DNA of 64,000 bases, taken from assembly GCA_020041925.1 (NCBI GenBank), contig CP083409.1; one strand, given 5' to 3'. This DNA is from Faucicola osloensis_D. Lineage in GTDB: Bacteria > Pseudomonadota > Gammaproteobacteria > Pseudomonadales > Moraxellaceae. Below the pieces are notes generated by a model. The model was not told the origin of the DNA. It ran no database searches and saw only the letters and a program-made list of their open reading frames with translations. Positions 45,266 through 54,185 of the stretch are shown one piece after another. How positions within the stretch are numbered: the first letter of the stretch is position 1; every line of letters starts with the position of its first letter. Both the position numbers and the translations under genes were made by a program.

Positions 45266-45476
45266 GATTACCTCTCAATTTTTAATGTCTATTTTGTGAT
45301 GGCTTATTATGGATAAGCTGACGAAATTTATCAAATCAGCGATTAATAACCAAATGTTTTCATCACCTTAACTATTTTTATCAAGTTTCTGACAAATTAT
45401 GATTTATAATTCATTCCAATATTTTATGTATCTTAATTTTCACTTAAACTTTTATTATCTAAGGAGGGTAGACATC

Positions 45477-46823
45477 ATGACAACCATTTCAACCGCGCAC
45501 CCTGATCATCAGCATATCGCGCTACGCAATGACCCAAAAAAGGTTGCCGTGGCATCCATGATTGGTACGGCTATTGAGTTTTATGATTACTATATTTATG
45601 CCGCCGCTGCGGTATTGATTTTTAATACCCAGTTTTTTGATAAAACTGATGAAAAAGCGGCGATGCTTTACTCGCTTTCGACGTTGGCATTGGCATTTAT
45701 TGCCCGCCCTTTCGGTTCAGCGTTATTTGGTCACTTTGGTGATAAACTCGGTCGCAAAAAAACCTTGGTGGCCTCTCTGCTCACGATGGGTTTATCAACC
45801 GTAGCGATTGGTTTGCTACCGACTTATGCCCAAGTAGGCGTCATTGCCCCATTATTGTTATGTTTACTTCGTGTGGGTCAAGGGATTGGGCTTGGCGGTG
45901 AATGGGGCGGTGCTGCCTTGGTCGCCACCGAAAATGCGCCAGAAGGCAAACGTGCTTGGTATGGTACTTTCCCGCAGTTAGGCGCGCCGATTGGGTTATT
46001 TTTAGCCAACTTAGTGTTCTTTTTACTCAGTTATTTTTTAGGAAAAGATGCCTTGGTCGAGTGGGCATGGCGCATCCCGTTTCTTATTTCAATCGTGCTT
46101 GTGGGTGTGGGTCTTTGGGTACGTTTAAGCCTGCATGAAAGCCATGTATTTCTTACCGCTGAAGCCGAAGGCAAAAAAGTTAATGCCCCTGTGTCAAAAG
46201 TCATTACCCAATATTGGCGTCCGATTATGCAAGGCACATTCTTGATGGCGATGACTTATGTGATTTTTTATATCATGACTGCGTTCGTACAAGCGTATTC
46301 AAAAAGCCCGGCAAAATTATCTTCTTTTGGCTTCCCAACTGGGTTAGGTATTGCCCCAAATACTTTTACTGGCTTTTTATTGGTGGCTGCGATTGTGTTT
46401 GGTATTTTTACCAGTATTTCAGGGATTGGGGCGGATAAAATCGGTCGTAAAAAATGGCTGATTGGCGTGACTATCTTATGTATGGTGTTTGCCTGCTTTA
46501 TGCCAATGCTGCTCAGCAATGGTACACCAACCACGGTATTTATTTTCCTCATTTTAGGCATGGCATGTATGGGTATGTCATTTGGTCCAATGGCAGCGCT
46601 ATTACCAGAGCTGTTCCCCACCGAAGTACGGTATTCAGGTGCGTCACTGGCTTACAATCTAGCGGCGATTGTGGGTGCATCGATTCCTGCGATTTATGCC
46701 ATCAAAATCAATGAGCAATATGGCATGAAAGGTGTGGCTATATATATTGTTATTAATGGTATTATTTCTCTCATCGCCTTATTCTCAATTAAAGAAACCA
46801 AAAATATCGATTTGATGGATTAA
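45477..46823 (+). CDS. MFS transporter, metabolite:proton symporter (MHS) family
   Basis: The 448-residue protein, starting at 45477 after a strong AAGGAGGG site, has 12 predicted helices. MIGTAIEFYDYYIYAAAA near the start and FGHFGDKLGRKKTL (the MFS loop 2-3 motif) are MHS-family marks, as are GGEWGGAALVATENAP and the loop-8/9 segment ADKIGRKKW. Relatives include ShiA, KgtP and ProP, which take up shikimate, 2-oxoglutarate or proline/betaine; the substrate here cannot be assigned. An in-frame start at 45399 is rejected. Confidence 0.9.
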   Translation: MTTISTAHPDHQHIALRNDPKKVAVASMIGTAIEFYDYYIYAAAAVLIFNTQFFDKTDEKAAMLYSLSTLALAFIARPFGSALFGHFGDKLGRKKTLVASLLTMGLSTVAIGLLPTYAQVGVIAPLLLCLLRVGQGIGLGGEWGGAALVATENAPEGKRAWYGTFPQLGAPIGLFLANLVFFLLSYFLGKDALVEWAWRIPFLISIVLVGVGLWVRLSLHESHVFLTAEAEGKKVNAPVSKVITQYWRPIMQGTFLMAMTYVIFYIMTAFVQAYSKSPAKLSSFGFPTGLGIAPNTFTGFLLVAAIVFGIFTSISGIGADKIGRKKWLIGVTILCMVFACFMPMLLSNGTPTTVFIFLILGMACMGMSFGPMAALLPELFPTEVRYSGASLAYNLAAIVGASIPAIYAIKINEQYGMKGVAIYIVINGIISLIALFSIKETKNIDLMD

Positions 46824-46842
46824 AACATAGATTAAAAGATAG
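46819..46842 (+). repeat. 12-base tandem duplication over the transporter stop
   Basis: ATTAAAACATAG (46819-46830) adjoins ATTAAAAGATAG (46831-46842), with one mismatch. The stop TAA at 46821 is in the first copy. A third, more degenerate copy may follow. Confidence 0.85.
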
Positions 46843-46858
46843 ACTGAAAACTGATAGC

Positions 46859-46891
46859 TAAAAAACGCTGGCAAATGCTAGCGTTTTTTTT
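46859..46891 (+). terminator. rho-independent terminator after the MHS transporter
   Basis: Arms AAAAACGCT and AGCGTTTTT, with an imperfect GGCA/TGCT extension inside, are followed by a long T run. Confidence 0.85.
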
Positions 46892-46937
46892 TGCCCAAGG
46901 CGGTTATAATAAACCTTTCAATACCATGAGACCTAGG

Positions 46938-47504
46938 ATGAAAGCCTATAATCGCTGTGAATGGTGCGGCACGGACCCACTTTATCAAGCTTACCACGAT
47001 AATGAATGGGGAAAGCCCAGTTATGACGACCGTCATCTATTTGCCATGCTGTGTTTAGAAGGCATGCAAGCGGGACTCAGCTGGATTACCATACTCAAAA
47101 AACGCGAGCGTTATTACCAAGTATTTGCTGATTTTAACCCTGCAATTATCGCGCAGTTTGATGATGACATGGTCGATAGCCTCATGACCGATGCGGGCAT
47201 TATTCGCCACCGCGGTAAAATTAAAGCCATCATCAACAATGCTAAATGCTATCTAAAAATCACCCAAACGCAATCTTTTAGCGATTATCTTTGGAACTTG
47301 TCGCCCAGCGGCTTGGCAAAACTACCACAGGATAACCACCCAAAAACCTTTGCTGATATCCCCACCAACACTGAATACTCAGATAAGATGTCAAAAGTGC
47401 TTAAAAAAGACGGGTTTAAATTTGTGGGCTCGACGATTTGCTATGCGTTTATGCAAGCAGTCGGTATGGTGAATGACCATGTAGCGGCGTGTGATTTTCG
47501 ATAA
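46938..47504 (+). CDS. tag: DNA-3-methyladenine glycosylase I
   Basis: Removes 3-methyladenine from alkylated DNA. The product of about 188 residues begins MKAYNRCEWCGTDPLYQAYHD, here noted by its core RCEWCGTDPLYQAYHDNEW, and ends NDHVAACDFR; the Cys and His in these segments are the zinc snap of Tag. GLSWITILKKRERY near 50 is also typical. The exact start is uncertain: in-frame ATG codons lie at 46926 and 46938, and 46938 gives the family-like N-terminus. The ribosome site is weak. Confidence 0.92.
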   Translation: MKAYNRCEWCGTDPLYQAYHDNEWGKPSYDDRHLFAMLCLEGMQAGLSWITILKKRERYYQVFADFNPAIIAQFDDDMVDSLMTDAGIIRHRGKIKAIINNAKCYLKITQTQSFSDYLWNLSPSGLAKLPQDNHPKTFADIPTNTEYSDKMSKVLKKDGFKFVGSTICYAFMQAVGMVNDHVAACDFR

Positions 47505-47534
47505 GCGGGGTCAATATTCAACAAAGGATAACCT

Positions 47535-47568
47535 ATTTCTCGATGCTACAGATTTCTCGATGCTACAG
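47535..47568. repeat. 17-base tandem duplication between tag and the BLUF gene
   Basis: ATTTCTCGATGCTACAG occurs at 47535-47551 and again, identical, at 47552-47568. It fills the gap between two converging genes. Confidence 0.93.
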
Positions 47569-48141
47569 ACCCCAAAATAGGCTAAAACTAATCAAAATCA
47601 ATACCAGTAAAATGCTTTGAACCAATAAAAAATGCTGATGCACTTTGAGCAATCCGCGCAGATTGACCCCATAATAACTGACATTTTTGAGAGAATAGCT
47701 TTGAAAATCCACCAAGCTACGACGATGATACTGTGACCGCATAACTTCAACAAACTTATCAGCCGCTGCCGCTTTTGACCCAGCTGACAATACAGGTAAA
47801 AACGTATTGATAACATCTTCATGCGTTTCTGGGTTATTGATATTGACCATCAACATTTGCCAATTTTGAAACAGCCGTGCTTCGATGACCCCTTTAGACT
47901 TGAGCGTGACATCGCGGTTGCGCCCATCACGCTGAATGTTACCAAATAATTGCTCAATCGCTGACTTTTCGCCTTCAATGTACTGAAAAAAATAGCCATT
48001 ACCAAAACACAAAAAACCTGTAATTTGATGGGCAAGGTTCTCACGCTGTGCCACCGTCATGATATCAGACAGCGTTCTAGGGGTTACGCCAGCTTTCAAC
48101 GTCATACGGCTCACATAAGTTAGATAATGAATTTGCCCCAA
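47563..48141 (-). CDS. BLUF-domain photoreceptor with C-terminal membrane helix
   Basis: BLUF domains bind FAD and sense blue light. In this 192-residue protein the key residues are present: Tyr 9 (LTYVSRM), Asn 35 (RENLAHQITG), Gln 53 (FFQYIEG) and the WxM segment at about 94-96 (FQNWQML). After a linker with an Ala-rich patch, the C-terminus ends in one hydrophobic helix at about 171-190. The sequence lacks an EAL, GGDEF or cyclase domain. Short BLUF proteins such as BlsA are known in Acinetobacter, but those I recall are soluble. The 3' end overlaps the last bases of the duplicated sequence at 47535. Confidence 0.9.
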   Translation of the reverse strand: MGQIHYLTYVSRMTLKAGVTPRTLSDIMTVAQRENLAHQITGFLCFGNGYFFQYIEGEKSAIEQLFGNIQRDGRNRDVTLKSKGVIEARLFQNWQMLMVNINNPETHEDVINTFLPVLSAGSKAAAADKFVEVMRSQYHRRSLVDFQSYSLKNVSYYGVNLRGLLKVHQHFLLVQSILLVLILISFSLFWGL

Positions 48142-48241
48142 GCAGCACCTCAGTCTTTATGGTTGTACAATTTTTGTTCAACGCAATTTTAACAATTTCT
48201 TACATACTTATCCATCCATTAAATCAAGAATATTAGCTTAC

Positions 48242-49219
48242 CTAGTCACAAATAGCGGTTGAGTGGCTTTTTTTGGACGCTCGTATTGCATTTACAATCA
48301 TCAGCAACACCCCTACCCAAATTAAAGCAAAACTGGCAATCATGGTGCCATTGACAGCTTCATGCAGCACAAAAATGGACAATAAAAACATCAGCGCAGG
48401 TTCAAGATAGCTGAGCATGCCAAAGGTGTTCATCGGCAATACCTGACTGGCTTTGAGATTGGTCTGCATGGCAAGCGCACTAATCATACCCAGCCCAATC
48501 ACTAACAGCCCTATTGTCATTGACCCAGTGACTATCGATATACTGCTGTTTTGCCATAATAAAAAACCCAAGGCAATCGGGGCAATCACTGACAAATCCA
48601 TGAACAGCCCCAACAGCGCAGGAACCCCTTGCCAACGGCGCAGTCCATAATAAATCGGATACGTCAAACACACCCATGCAGTCGCCCACGATACGCTCCC
48701 CGCAAGCCAAAATTGCAATCCCACCCCTGCCGCCGCAACGATAATCGCCGCCCACTGCAATCGATTTAAGGTTTCTTTAAACACCACACAACCAATCAGT
48801 ACCATCATCAAGGGAAACAAAAAATACCCCATTGCGGTATTGACCGCCTGGCCATTGATAGGCGCCCACATAAACAGCCACAGCTGACTTGCCAAAATCG
48901 GTGTCGGCAACAGCAATAAAACCCATTGTTGTTTGTTTAATCCCATCAAAAATGCTTTGAGTTGCCCAAAATTTTGCGTCACAGCCAATAACCCCACTAA
49001 CCCAAACCACATCGCCACCATGCGCCACAAAAAAACTTGCGTACCTGACAATGGCGCAAGCCAGTGACTGTACAGATACAGCACGCCAAACAACACATTA
49101 GAAATCAATGCCAACACCACCCCAAAACGCAACTTTTTGGCAGCGGTAGCGGGCTGAGAAGTTGTTGCTTTGGGGGGGACAACGATAGACGATGGTGATA
49201 AAACGCTGGAGACTGACAT
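48242..49219 (-). CDS. rarD: RarD/EamA-family transporter
   Basis: The 325-residue membrane protein has ten predicted helices in two EamA halves. GVVLALISNVLFGVLYLYSHWL near 32 and TQVFLWRM near 60 match the RarD subfamily. Members of the DMT superfamily export amino acids or other metabolites, and RarD itself is named from a chloramphenicol-sensitivity phenotype; the substrate is unknown. The N-terminal 30 residues are Ser/Thr/Pro-rich. It is divergent from the Lrp-type regulator gene, a layout often seen where the regulator controls the exporter. Confidence 0.82.
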   Translation of the reverse strand: MSVSSVLSPSSIVVPPKATTSQPATAAKKLRFGVVLALISNVLFGVLYLYSHWLAPLSGTQVFLWRMVAMWFGLVGLLAVTQNFGQLKAFLMGLNKQQWVLLLLPTPILASQLWLFMWAPINGQAVNTAMGYFLFPLMMVLIGCVVFKETLNRLQWAAIIVAAAGVGLQFWLAGSVSWATAWVCLTYPIYYGLRRWQGVPALLGLFMDLSVIAPIALGFLLWQNSSISIVTGSMTIGLLVIGLGMISALAMQTNLKASQVLPMNTFGMLSYLEPALMFLLSIFVLHEAVNGTMIASFALIWVGVLLMIVNAIRASKKSHSTAICD

Positions 49220-49393
49220 AATTGACCTTGTTATATTTTTGCTTTTGCGGTTAAATTGCCAAAAAGTATAACAATTATTTTTGGTAAATTATTTCAAAAT
49301 ACTCCTATTTATGATAAATTAACATTAATATAAGATAAATTTGCTATATTTTTCTCAATTTGTCTTATTGTATATTTTTAGAAGGACATGGCT

Positions 49394-49861
49394 ATGATTC
49401 ATGAAATCGATGATATCGATAAACGTATTTTAAACTTGTTGCAAGAAGATGCGACCCTACCACTCAAGAACATCGCGGAAAAAGTGCATGCATCGGTAGC
49501 GACCTGTCAGCGCCGTATCCAAATGATGACAGAGACCGGGGTGATTACCCGCCAAGTAGTGATTGTCAACCCTACCGAATTGGGCTTTGATTTAAGCGCG
49601 TTTGTGCTGATTGAAATGGAAAAACAAAATACCGCGCTGCAGCATGGCTTTGAGCGCTTGATGAGCCGATTGCCCAACGTGATGAGTTGTTATGAAATCT
49701 CAGGGGATTATGACTTTTTGCTATTGGTACATGCCAAAAATATGGCGGAATATCACCGTTTTACCCGTGATAATTTAACTTATGAAAACAATGTCCGACG
49801 CTTTAAAAGTCAATTTGTAATGAATTTTTCCAAGGTAGGCACTAAAATCCAGTTAGATTAG
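49394..49861 (+). CDS. Lrp/AsnC-family transcriptional regulator
   Basis: The 155-residue protein has an N-terminal helix-turn-helix (IDKRILNLLQEDATLPLKNIAEK, core LPLKNIAEKVHASVATCQRR) and a C-terminal ligand-binding RAM domain with CYEISGDYDFLLLV near 100. The start at 49394 lies 7 bases after GAAGGA; an ATG at 49388 is too close to that site. It is divergent from rarD and converges with a ThrE-type exporter, both candidate targets for amino-acid-responsive control. That link is inference. The stop lies inside a 9-base repeat. Confidence 0.9.
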   Translation: MIHEIDDIDKRILNLLQEDATLPLKNIAEKVHASVATCQRRIQMMTETGVITRQVVIVNPTELGFDLSAFVLIEMEKQNTALQHGFERLMSRLPNVMSCYEISGDYDFLLLVHAKNMAEYHRFTRDNLTYENNVRRFKSQFVMNFSKVGTKIQLD

Positions 49862-49878
49862 TTAGATTAGTTAGATTA
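49852..49878 (+). repeat. three tandem 9-base units over the Lrp gene stop
   Basis: GTTAGATTA occurs three times from 49852. The stop TAG at 49859-49861 spans the first and second units. Confidence 0.92.
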
Positions 49879-49899
49879 CTGCGGCATCAGACAATGGGC

Positions 49900-50367
49900 T
49901 CAAACAATGGGCTTGGTGCGATACCAAAATGACGTCGGCAACGAAATGCCAAATACCAACGCAGCGGTCACAAATATCGCATTGAAGCTAAAATCCATCA
50001 TTTGGGTGAATACTTGTGGATTATAGCCATAGTAGCCTAGCTGTACAAAGCTAATCATAGCTTTGTACGCGGTAATCCCTGGCATCATACACAGCATGGC
50101 AGGCACCAAAATCATCTTTGGGGTGAGTAAATATTTTTTTGCCAAATAAATTGCCACAAACGATGAAATACCCGCTGCCACAAACGTCGCTAGTATCAAA
50201 TTGACTGACAGTTGTTTTAATAGCTCTCTAAGTCCGTAACCCAGCATGGTCAACAATAAGCATTGCCAAATATAGCGGCGCGGCACATTGACAAGCAGTG
50301 TCCAGCCAAGCGTCATCAAGCAAGCAAAAGTTGCTGCGCGTATCAAGGCAATCGCATCAACAGCCAT
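49900..50367 (-). CDS. ThrE-type exporter, small subunit (YjjB/DUF3815)
   Basis: The 155-residue protein has about five membrane helices and the segment MILVPAMLCMMPGITAYKAM, cored on MMPGITAYKAM, that marks the C-terminal part of ThrE threonine/serine exporters. In this genome, as in enterobacteria, the ThrE protein is split into YjjP- and YjjB-like halves. GGGTGA lies before the ATG. It starts 48 bases after the larger subunit gene. Confidence 0.85.
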   Translation of the reverse strand: MAVDAIALIRAATFACLMTLGWTLLVNVPRRYIWQCLLLTMLGYGLRELLKQLSVNLILATFVAAGISSFVAIYLAKKYLLTPKMILVPAMLCMMPGITAYKAMISFVQLGYYGYNPQVFTQMMDFSFNAIFVTAALVFGISLPTSFWYRTKPIV

Positions 50368-50415
50368 TTTTCACCCTACCCAATATTGGCAATAAAATTT
50401 TATCAAACGCTTTCA

Positions 50416-51303
50416 TCAACCCACGCCCCAATGACTGATATTTAGTAGTAGCAATGACAGCACGATGCCGATACAGCTCGATAACGTCAAGATAATCACA
50501 AACATAAAGCGCCCGATACCGATGTTCATATAACCCTTTAGCATATCCGATAGCGAATTTATCAAAGGAAAACTGGGAACCAACCAAAGCACACTCGACG
50601 CCATAGCAATATGCGGGTCGTTACCAATCCTCAATAACAGCGCGGTACTGGCGAAAATGGAGCCAAAACACGCCGCTATGAGCGCGGATATAAAAGGGTT
50701 AAAGTTGCGGTTACTCAGCCATAGCCGCAGCGAATACCCCATCATACTCGCAATAAAAGTCACCAAACACACCAGTACATCGCCCCCTGCCAAATACGCA
50801 AAGCAGGCACACGCCACACCGACCATCGTCGCGACCATCTTGGCAGGATAAGTGCCCCGATCAATCTCATCAAATCGATAAGTCGCGTGCTCTAGGGTAC
50901 TCGTCACCGGCATACTTTCCAAATCCAGTACAATTCGCTGAATTTGCACAATGATATTGACATTGATGGCATGGGTGGTTGACGCGCGTAAGGTGGTAAT
51001 ACAGCGGTTATTATAAATTGTGGTGATGGTCAAGCCATTATAGGCAATCCCACACTCCACGCTAGCCAACCCCAACGCTATCCCCAATCGGCGGCACAAA
51101 TCTGTTACCGTTGCCGACTCTGCCCCATATTGCATGAGTAGCAGTCCACAGCGCACACACAGACGGGTGATTTGCTGCTGGTGTTCATACGCCATATAGG
51201 GCAACCGCCGTCTAGGCTTCGGCTCGGGCGGCGGCGAAAGCTTAGTAGGCTCAGGTGTTAGCGGGTCAAGCGCTTCTAGGGCATCAGCAAAGGTATCGGT
51301 CAT
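50416..51303 (-). CDS. ThrE-type exporter, large subunit (YjjP/DUF1212)
   Basis: The 295-residue protein has a 35-residue Pro-rich start, then a DUF1212 domain: a soluble segment LCVRCGLLLMQYGAESATVTD, core MQYGAESATV near 57-66, and five helices from about 165. The known ThrE exporter of Corynebacterium moves threonine and serine out of the cell. The pair with the small subunit supports the same activity here. In enterobacteria YjjPB is reported to export succinate, so substrate is uncertain. Confidence 0.85.
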   Translation of the reverse strand: MTDTFADALEALDPLTPEPTKLSPPPEPKPRRRLPYMAYEHQQQITRLCVRCGLLLMQYGAESATVTDLCRRLGIALGLASVECGIAYNGLTITTIYNNRCITTLRASTTHAINVNIIVQIQRIVLDLESMPVTSTLEHATYRFDEIDRGTYPAKMVATMVGVACACFAYLAGGDVLVCLVTFIASMMGYSLRLWLSNRNFNPFISALIAACFGSIFASTALLLRIGNDPHIAMASSVLWLVPSFPLINSLSDMLKGYMNIGIGRFMFVIILTLSSCIGIVLSLLLLNISHWGVG

Positions 51304-51704
51304 AGCATCATTTTAACAACCTTGATAGCTCATTTTAGCATTAAACTAGCATAAAATCAGGGCGAATCAGTATTGCTTTATTGATTGAAAAGCTGAATAA
51401 AAATGAGCAAAAAGTTGAAAACTACCCGTTATTTGAAAAGCTTCTATCTACTTAAAAAGCTGCGATTGGTTTATTTTGGTTTAAATACTAGGGCGATATT
51501 CAATACCTTCCATTTTAATCATAATATAGCCATTTGACAGTCATTTTTTCCGTTAATTCTTACAAAAATACTGAATCGCTTTACCCTTTAATTAAACCCG
51601 ACTAATTTAATCAGGTTTTTTTGTTATTTCGCCCTATAAACCTCCATCGCAAAATTGATTCATGATAAAATGAGCCATATTCATTTTATTTAATATCCAA
51701 GCCT
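51304..51704. other. divergent intergenic region, 401 bases
   Basis: It separates the YjjP-like gene and the YgiQ gene. TTGAAAAGCT-like segments recur at 51382, 51433 and 51456. A weak hairpin AAACC/GGTTT with a T run lies at 51586-51614 but follows no plus-strand gene. A 44-codon frame at 51403-51537 has no convincing ribosome site. No gene is supported. Confidence 0.45.
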
Positions 51705-54086
51705 ATGTCCGCCGAAACTATTGCCAACAAAGCCTTTAAACAAGGTACCAAAGCCCTATTTGACTATGACAAACACTGGGCAAGCTGCTTTGAGCCTGCG
51801 CCATTTTTGCCGATGAGCCGAGCCGAAATGGACGCCCTTGGTTGGGATGCCTGTGATGTCATTATTGTCTCAGGCGATGCCTACGTCGATCACCCAAGCT
51901 TTGGTATGGCAATCATCGGCAGACTGTTAGAGTCGCAAGGCTTTCGCGTCGGTATCATCGCCCAGCCTGACTGGACGAGCAAAGACGCTTTTATGACACT
52001 TGGCAAACCGACCATCGCGTGGGGCGTCACCGCAGGCAATATGGATAGCATGATTAACCGCTACACCGCCGATAGACGCATTCGCAGTGACGATGCCTAC
52101 TCGCCAGACAATGCCCCCGACAAACGCCCCGACCGTGCGGCCGTAGTATATAGCCAGCGCTGCCGTGAAGCCTATCCCGATGTGCCCATTATCTTGGGCG
52201 GGATTGAAGGCTCGCTGCGCCGTATCGCCCATTATGATTATTGGTCAGACAAAGTACGTCGTAGCATTTTGATGGATAGCCGCGCTGATATTTTGCTGTA
52301 TGGCAATGCCGAGCGGGCGATTGTCGATGTTGTACATGCACTTGCCAAAGGTTACCGTTTTGAAGACCTTGCCAAAGTACGTGGCACCGCGTATCTGTCG
52401 ACACAAACCAAAAAACACTGGCAACGCGATATGATAGAAATCGCCAGTAACGACGTCGACACCGTTGGGCGCGTTGACCCGATTATCAATCCGTATGTGA
52501 TGATGGAAGATGTGGGCGACTGTCATATCGAACAAGAAAAAACCCTTGAGAGTCAATATAAAGGGTTTGTGGCGGATAAAGTCGAGCACAAAGTCCTCAA
52601 TGCTGATAAGGTCGCTGAAAGCCAAGACATCCAAGTGGTCAACCTCAAAGACCCTAATAAAAACGCCTTAAAACACAAACGCCCGTTGCCGCCCCGTGAC
52701 AGAACCGTGATTCGCTTGCCCGACTTTGAGCAAGTCAAATCCGACCCGGTACTTTACGCCCATGCCAACCGTATTTTGCACCTAGAAACCAATCCGCATA
52801 ACGCCCGCGCCTTGGTGCAGCGACATGGCGACATTGATGTATGGCTCAATCCGCCGCCCATTCCACTTACCATGGAAGAGATGGATTATATCTTTGATTT
52901 GCCGTATGCCCGTTTGCCCCATCCTAGCTACGGCAACGCAAGAATTCCTGCCTACGATATGATTAAATTATCAGTCAATATCATGCGTGGCTGTTTTGGC
53001 GGCTGTACCTTCTGCTCGATTACCGAACATGAAGGACGCATTATCCAAAACCGCTCAGAAGAGTCTATCTTAGGCGAAATCAAAAAAATCCGCGACACCG
53101 AGCCATCATTTACCGGGGTAATTTCTGACCTTGGCGGACCGACGGCCAACATGTACCGTCTGCATTGCAAAGACGATGCCATTGAGAAAAACTGCCGCAA
53201 ACCCTCCTGCGTGTATCCCGATATTTGCGACAACTTACTCACCGACCACAGTCATCTCACCCAGCTGTACCGTAAAGCTCGTGATATCAAAGGGGTGAAA
53301 AAAATCCTGATTGCGTCAGGCTTGCGCTATGATTTGGCGGTCAAAGACCCCGAATACGTCAAAGAATTGGTCACCCACCATGTCGGCGGTTATCTCAAAA
53401 TCGCCCCCGAACATTCCGAAACCAATGTACTCTCCAAAATGATGAAACCGGGTATGGGGAGGTACGATACCTTCAAGCAGATGTTCGACAAATACAGCCG
53501 TGAAGCAGGCAAAGAGCAATATTTGATTCCGTATTTTATTGCCGCGCACCCTGGCACCACCGACACCGACATGATGAACTTGGCGATTTGGCTCAAGCGC
53601 AATGGCTTTCGTGCCGACCAAGTGCAAGCCTTTTACCCAAGCCCGATGGCAACTGCTACTACCATGTATCATACTGCCAAAGACCCGCTGCATAAAGTCA
53701 CCCGTGACAGCGAAGGCGTGGAAATTGTCAAATCAGGTAAACAGCGTAAACTCCACAAAGCGTATCTACGCTATCACGACCCCAAAAATTGGGCATTGCT
53801 GCGTCAATCGCTCAAAGACTTGGGGCGTGAGGATTTGATTGGGCATGGTAGTCAATGTCTCATACCGCCTTATAATCCAAAACTGGAAGGTGAAGACGTT
53901 TACCAGTCGGCAAGAAAGAAAAACAGCTCAGCAGGCGGTGATTCGGTTAAGCGTAGTGCTAAGGATAACACGGCTCAAAAATCGGGTAAGAAACCTACGC
54001 CAAGCAGTTTTGGTAAAAAACCGAATCCGAAAAAGGGTAACTTCCAAACCCAACATACAGGCTTGCCACCGCGCAAACAAAAATGA
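51705..54086 (+). CDS. YgiQ family radical SAM protein
   Basis: The 793-residue protein has an N-terminal B12-binding-like domain (DVIIVSGDAYVDHPSFG near 51-67), a radical SAM domain with the cluster motif CFGGCTFC near 428-435, and a C-terminal basic, Ser/Lys/Pro-rich tail of about 60 residues after residue 730. YgiQ proteins are conserved in many bacteria but their reaction is not established. The N-terminal domain has GGIEGSLRRIAHYDYW, typical of the family. The gene stands alone and is divergent from the exporter pair. Confidence 0.9.
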   Translation: MSAETIANKAFKQGTKALFDYDKHWASCFEPAPFLPMSRAEMDALGWDACDVIIVSGDAYVDHPSFGMAIIGRLLESQGFRVGIIAQPDWTSKDAFMTLGKPTIAWGVTAGNMDSMINRYTADRRIRSDDAYSPDNAPDKRPDRAAVVYSQRCREAYPDVPIILGGIEGSLRRIAHYDYWSDKVRRSILMDSRADILLYGNAERAIVDVVHALAKGYRFEDLAKVRGTAYLSTQTKKHWQRDMIEIASNDVDTVGRVDPIINPYVMMEDVGDCHIEQEKTLESQYKGFVADKVEHKVLNADKVAESQDIQVVNLKDPNKNALKHKRPLPPRDRTVIRLPDFEQVKSDPVLYAHANRILHLETNPHNARALVQRHGDIDVWLNPPPIPLTMEEMDYIFDLPYARLPHPSYGNARIPAYDMIKLSVNIMRGCFGGCTFCSITEHEGRIIQNRSEESILGEIKKIRDTEPSFTGVISDLGGPTANMYRLHCKDDAIEKNCRKPSCVYPDICDNLLTDHSHLTQLYRKARDIKGVKKILIASGLRYDLAVKDPEYVKELVTHHVGGYLKIAPEHSETNVLSKMMKPGMGRYDTFKQMFDKYSREAGKEQYLIPYFIAAHPGTTDTDMMNLAIWLKRNGFRADQVQAFYPSPMATATTMYHTAKDPLHKVTRDSEGVEIVKSGKQRKLHKAYLRYHDPKNWALLRQSLKDLGREDLIGHGSQCLIPPYNPKLEGEDVYQSARKKNSSAGGDSVKRSAKDNTAQKSGKKPTPSSFGKKPNPKKGNFQTQHTGLPPRKQK

Positions 54087-54185
54087 GTTTTTAGCGCTGT
54101 CGTAAAATGAATAAAAAACTGCCTTTTTTATCAAAAAATGTCGTAAACTGTGATTACGCCAGTCACGATTGAAAAGGAGTTAGTC

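Noticed and set aside
51403..51537. 44-codon basic open frame between the exporter pair and the YgiQ gene
   Set aside because: No proper ribosome site, no recognisable motif, and AT-rich DNA where such frames arise by chance.
51586..51614. Hairpin AAACC/GGTTT with T run
   Set aside because: The stem has mismatches and there is no plus-strand gene upstream, so it is too weak to call a terminator.
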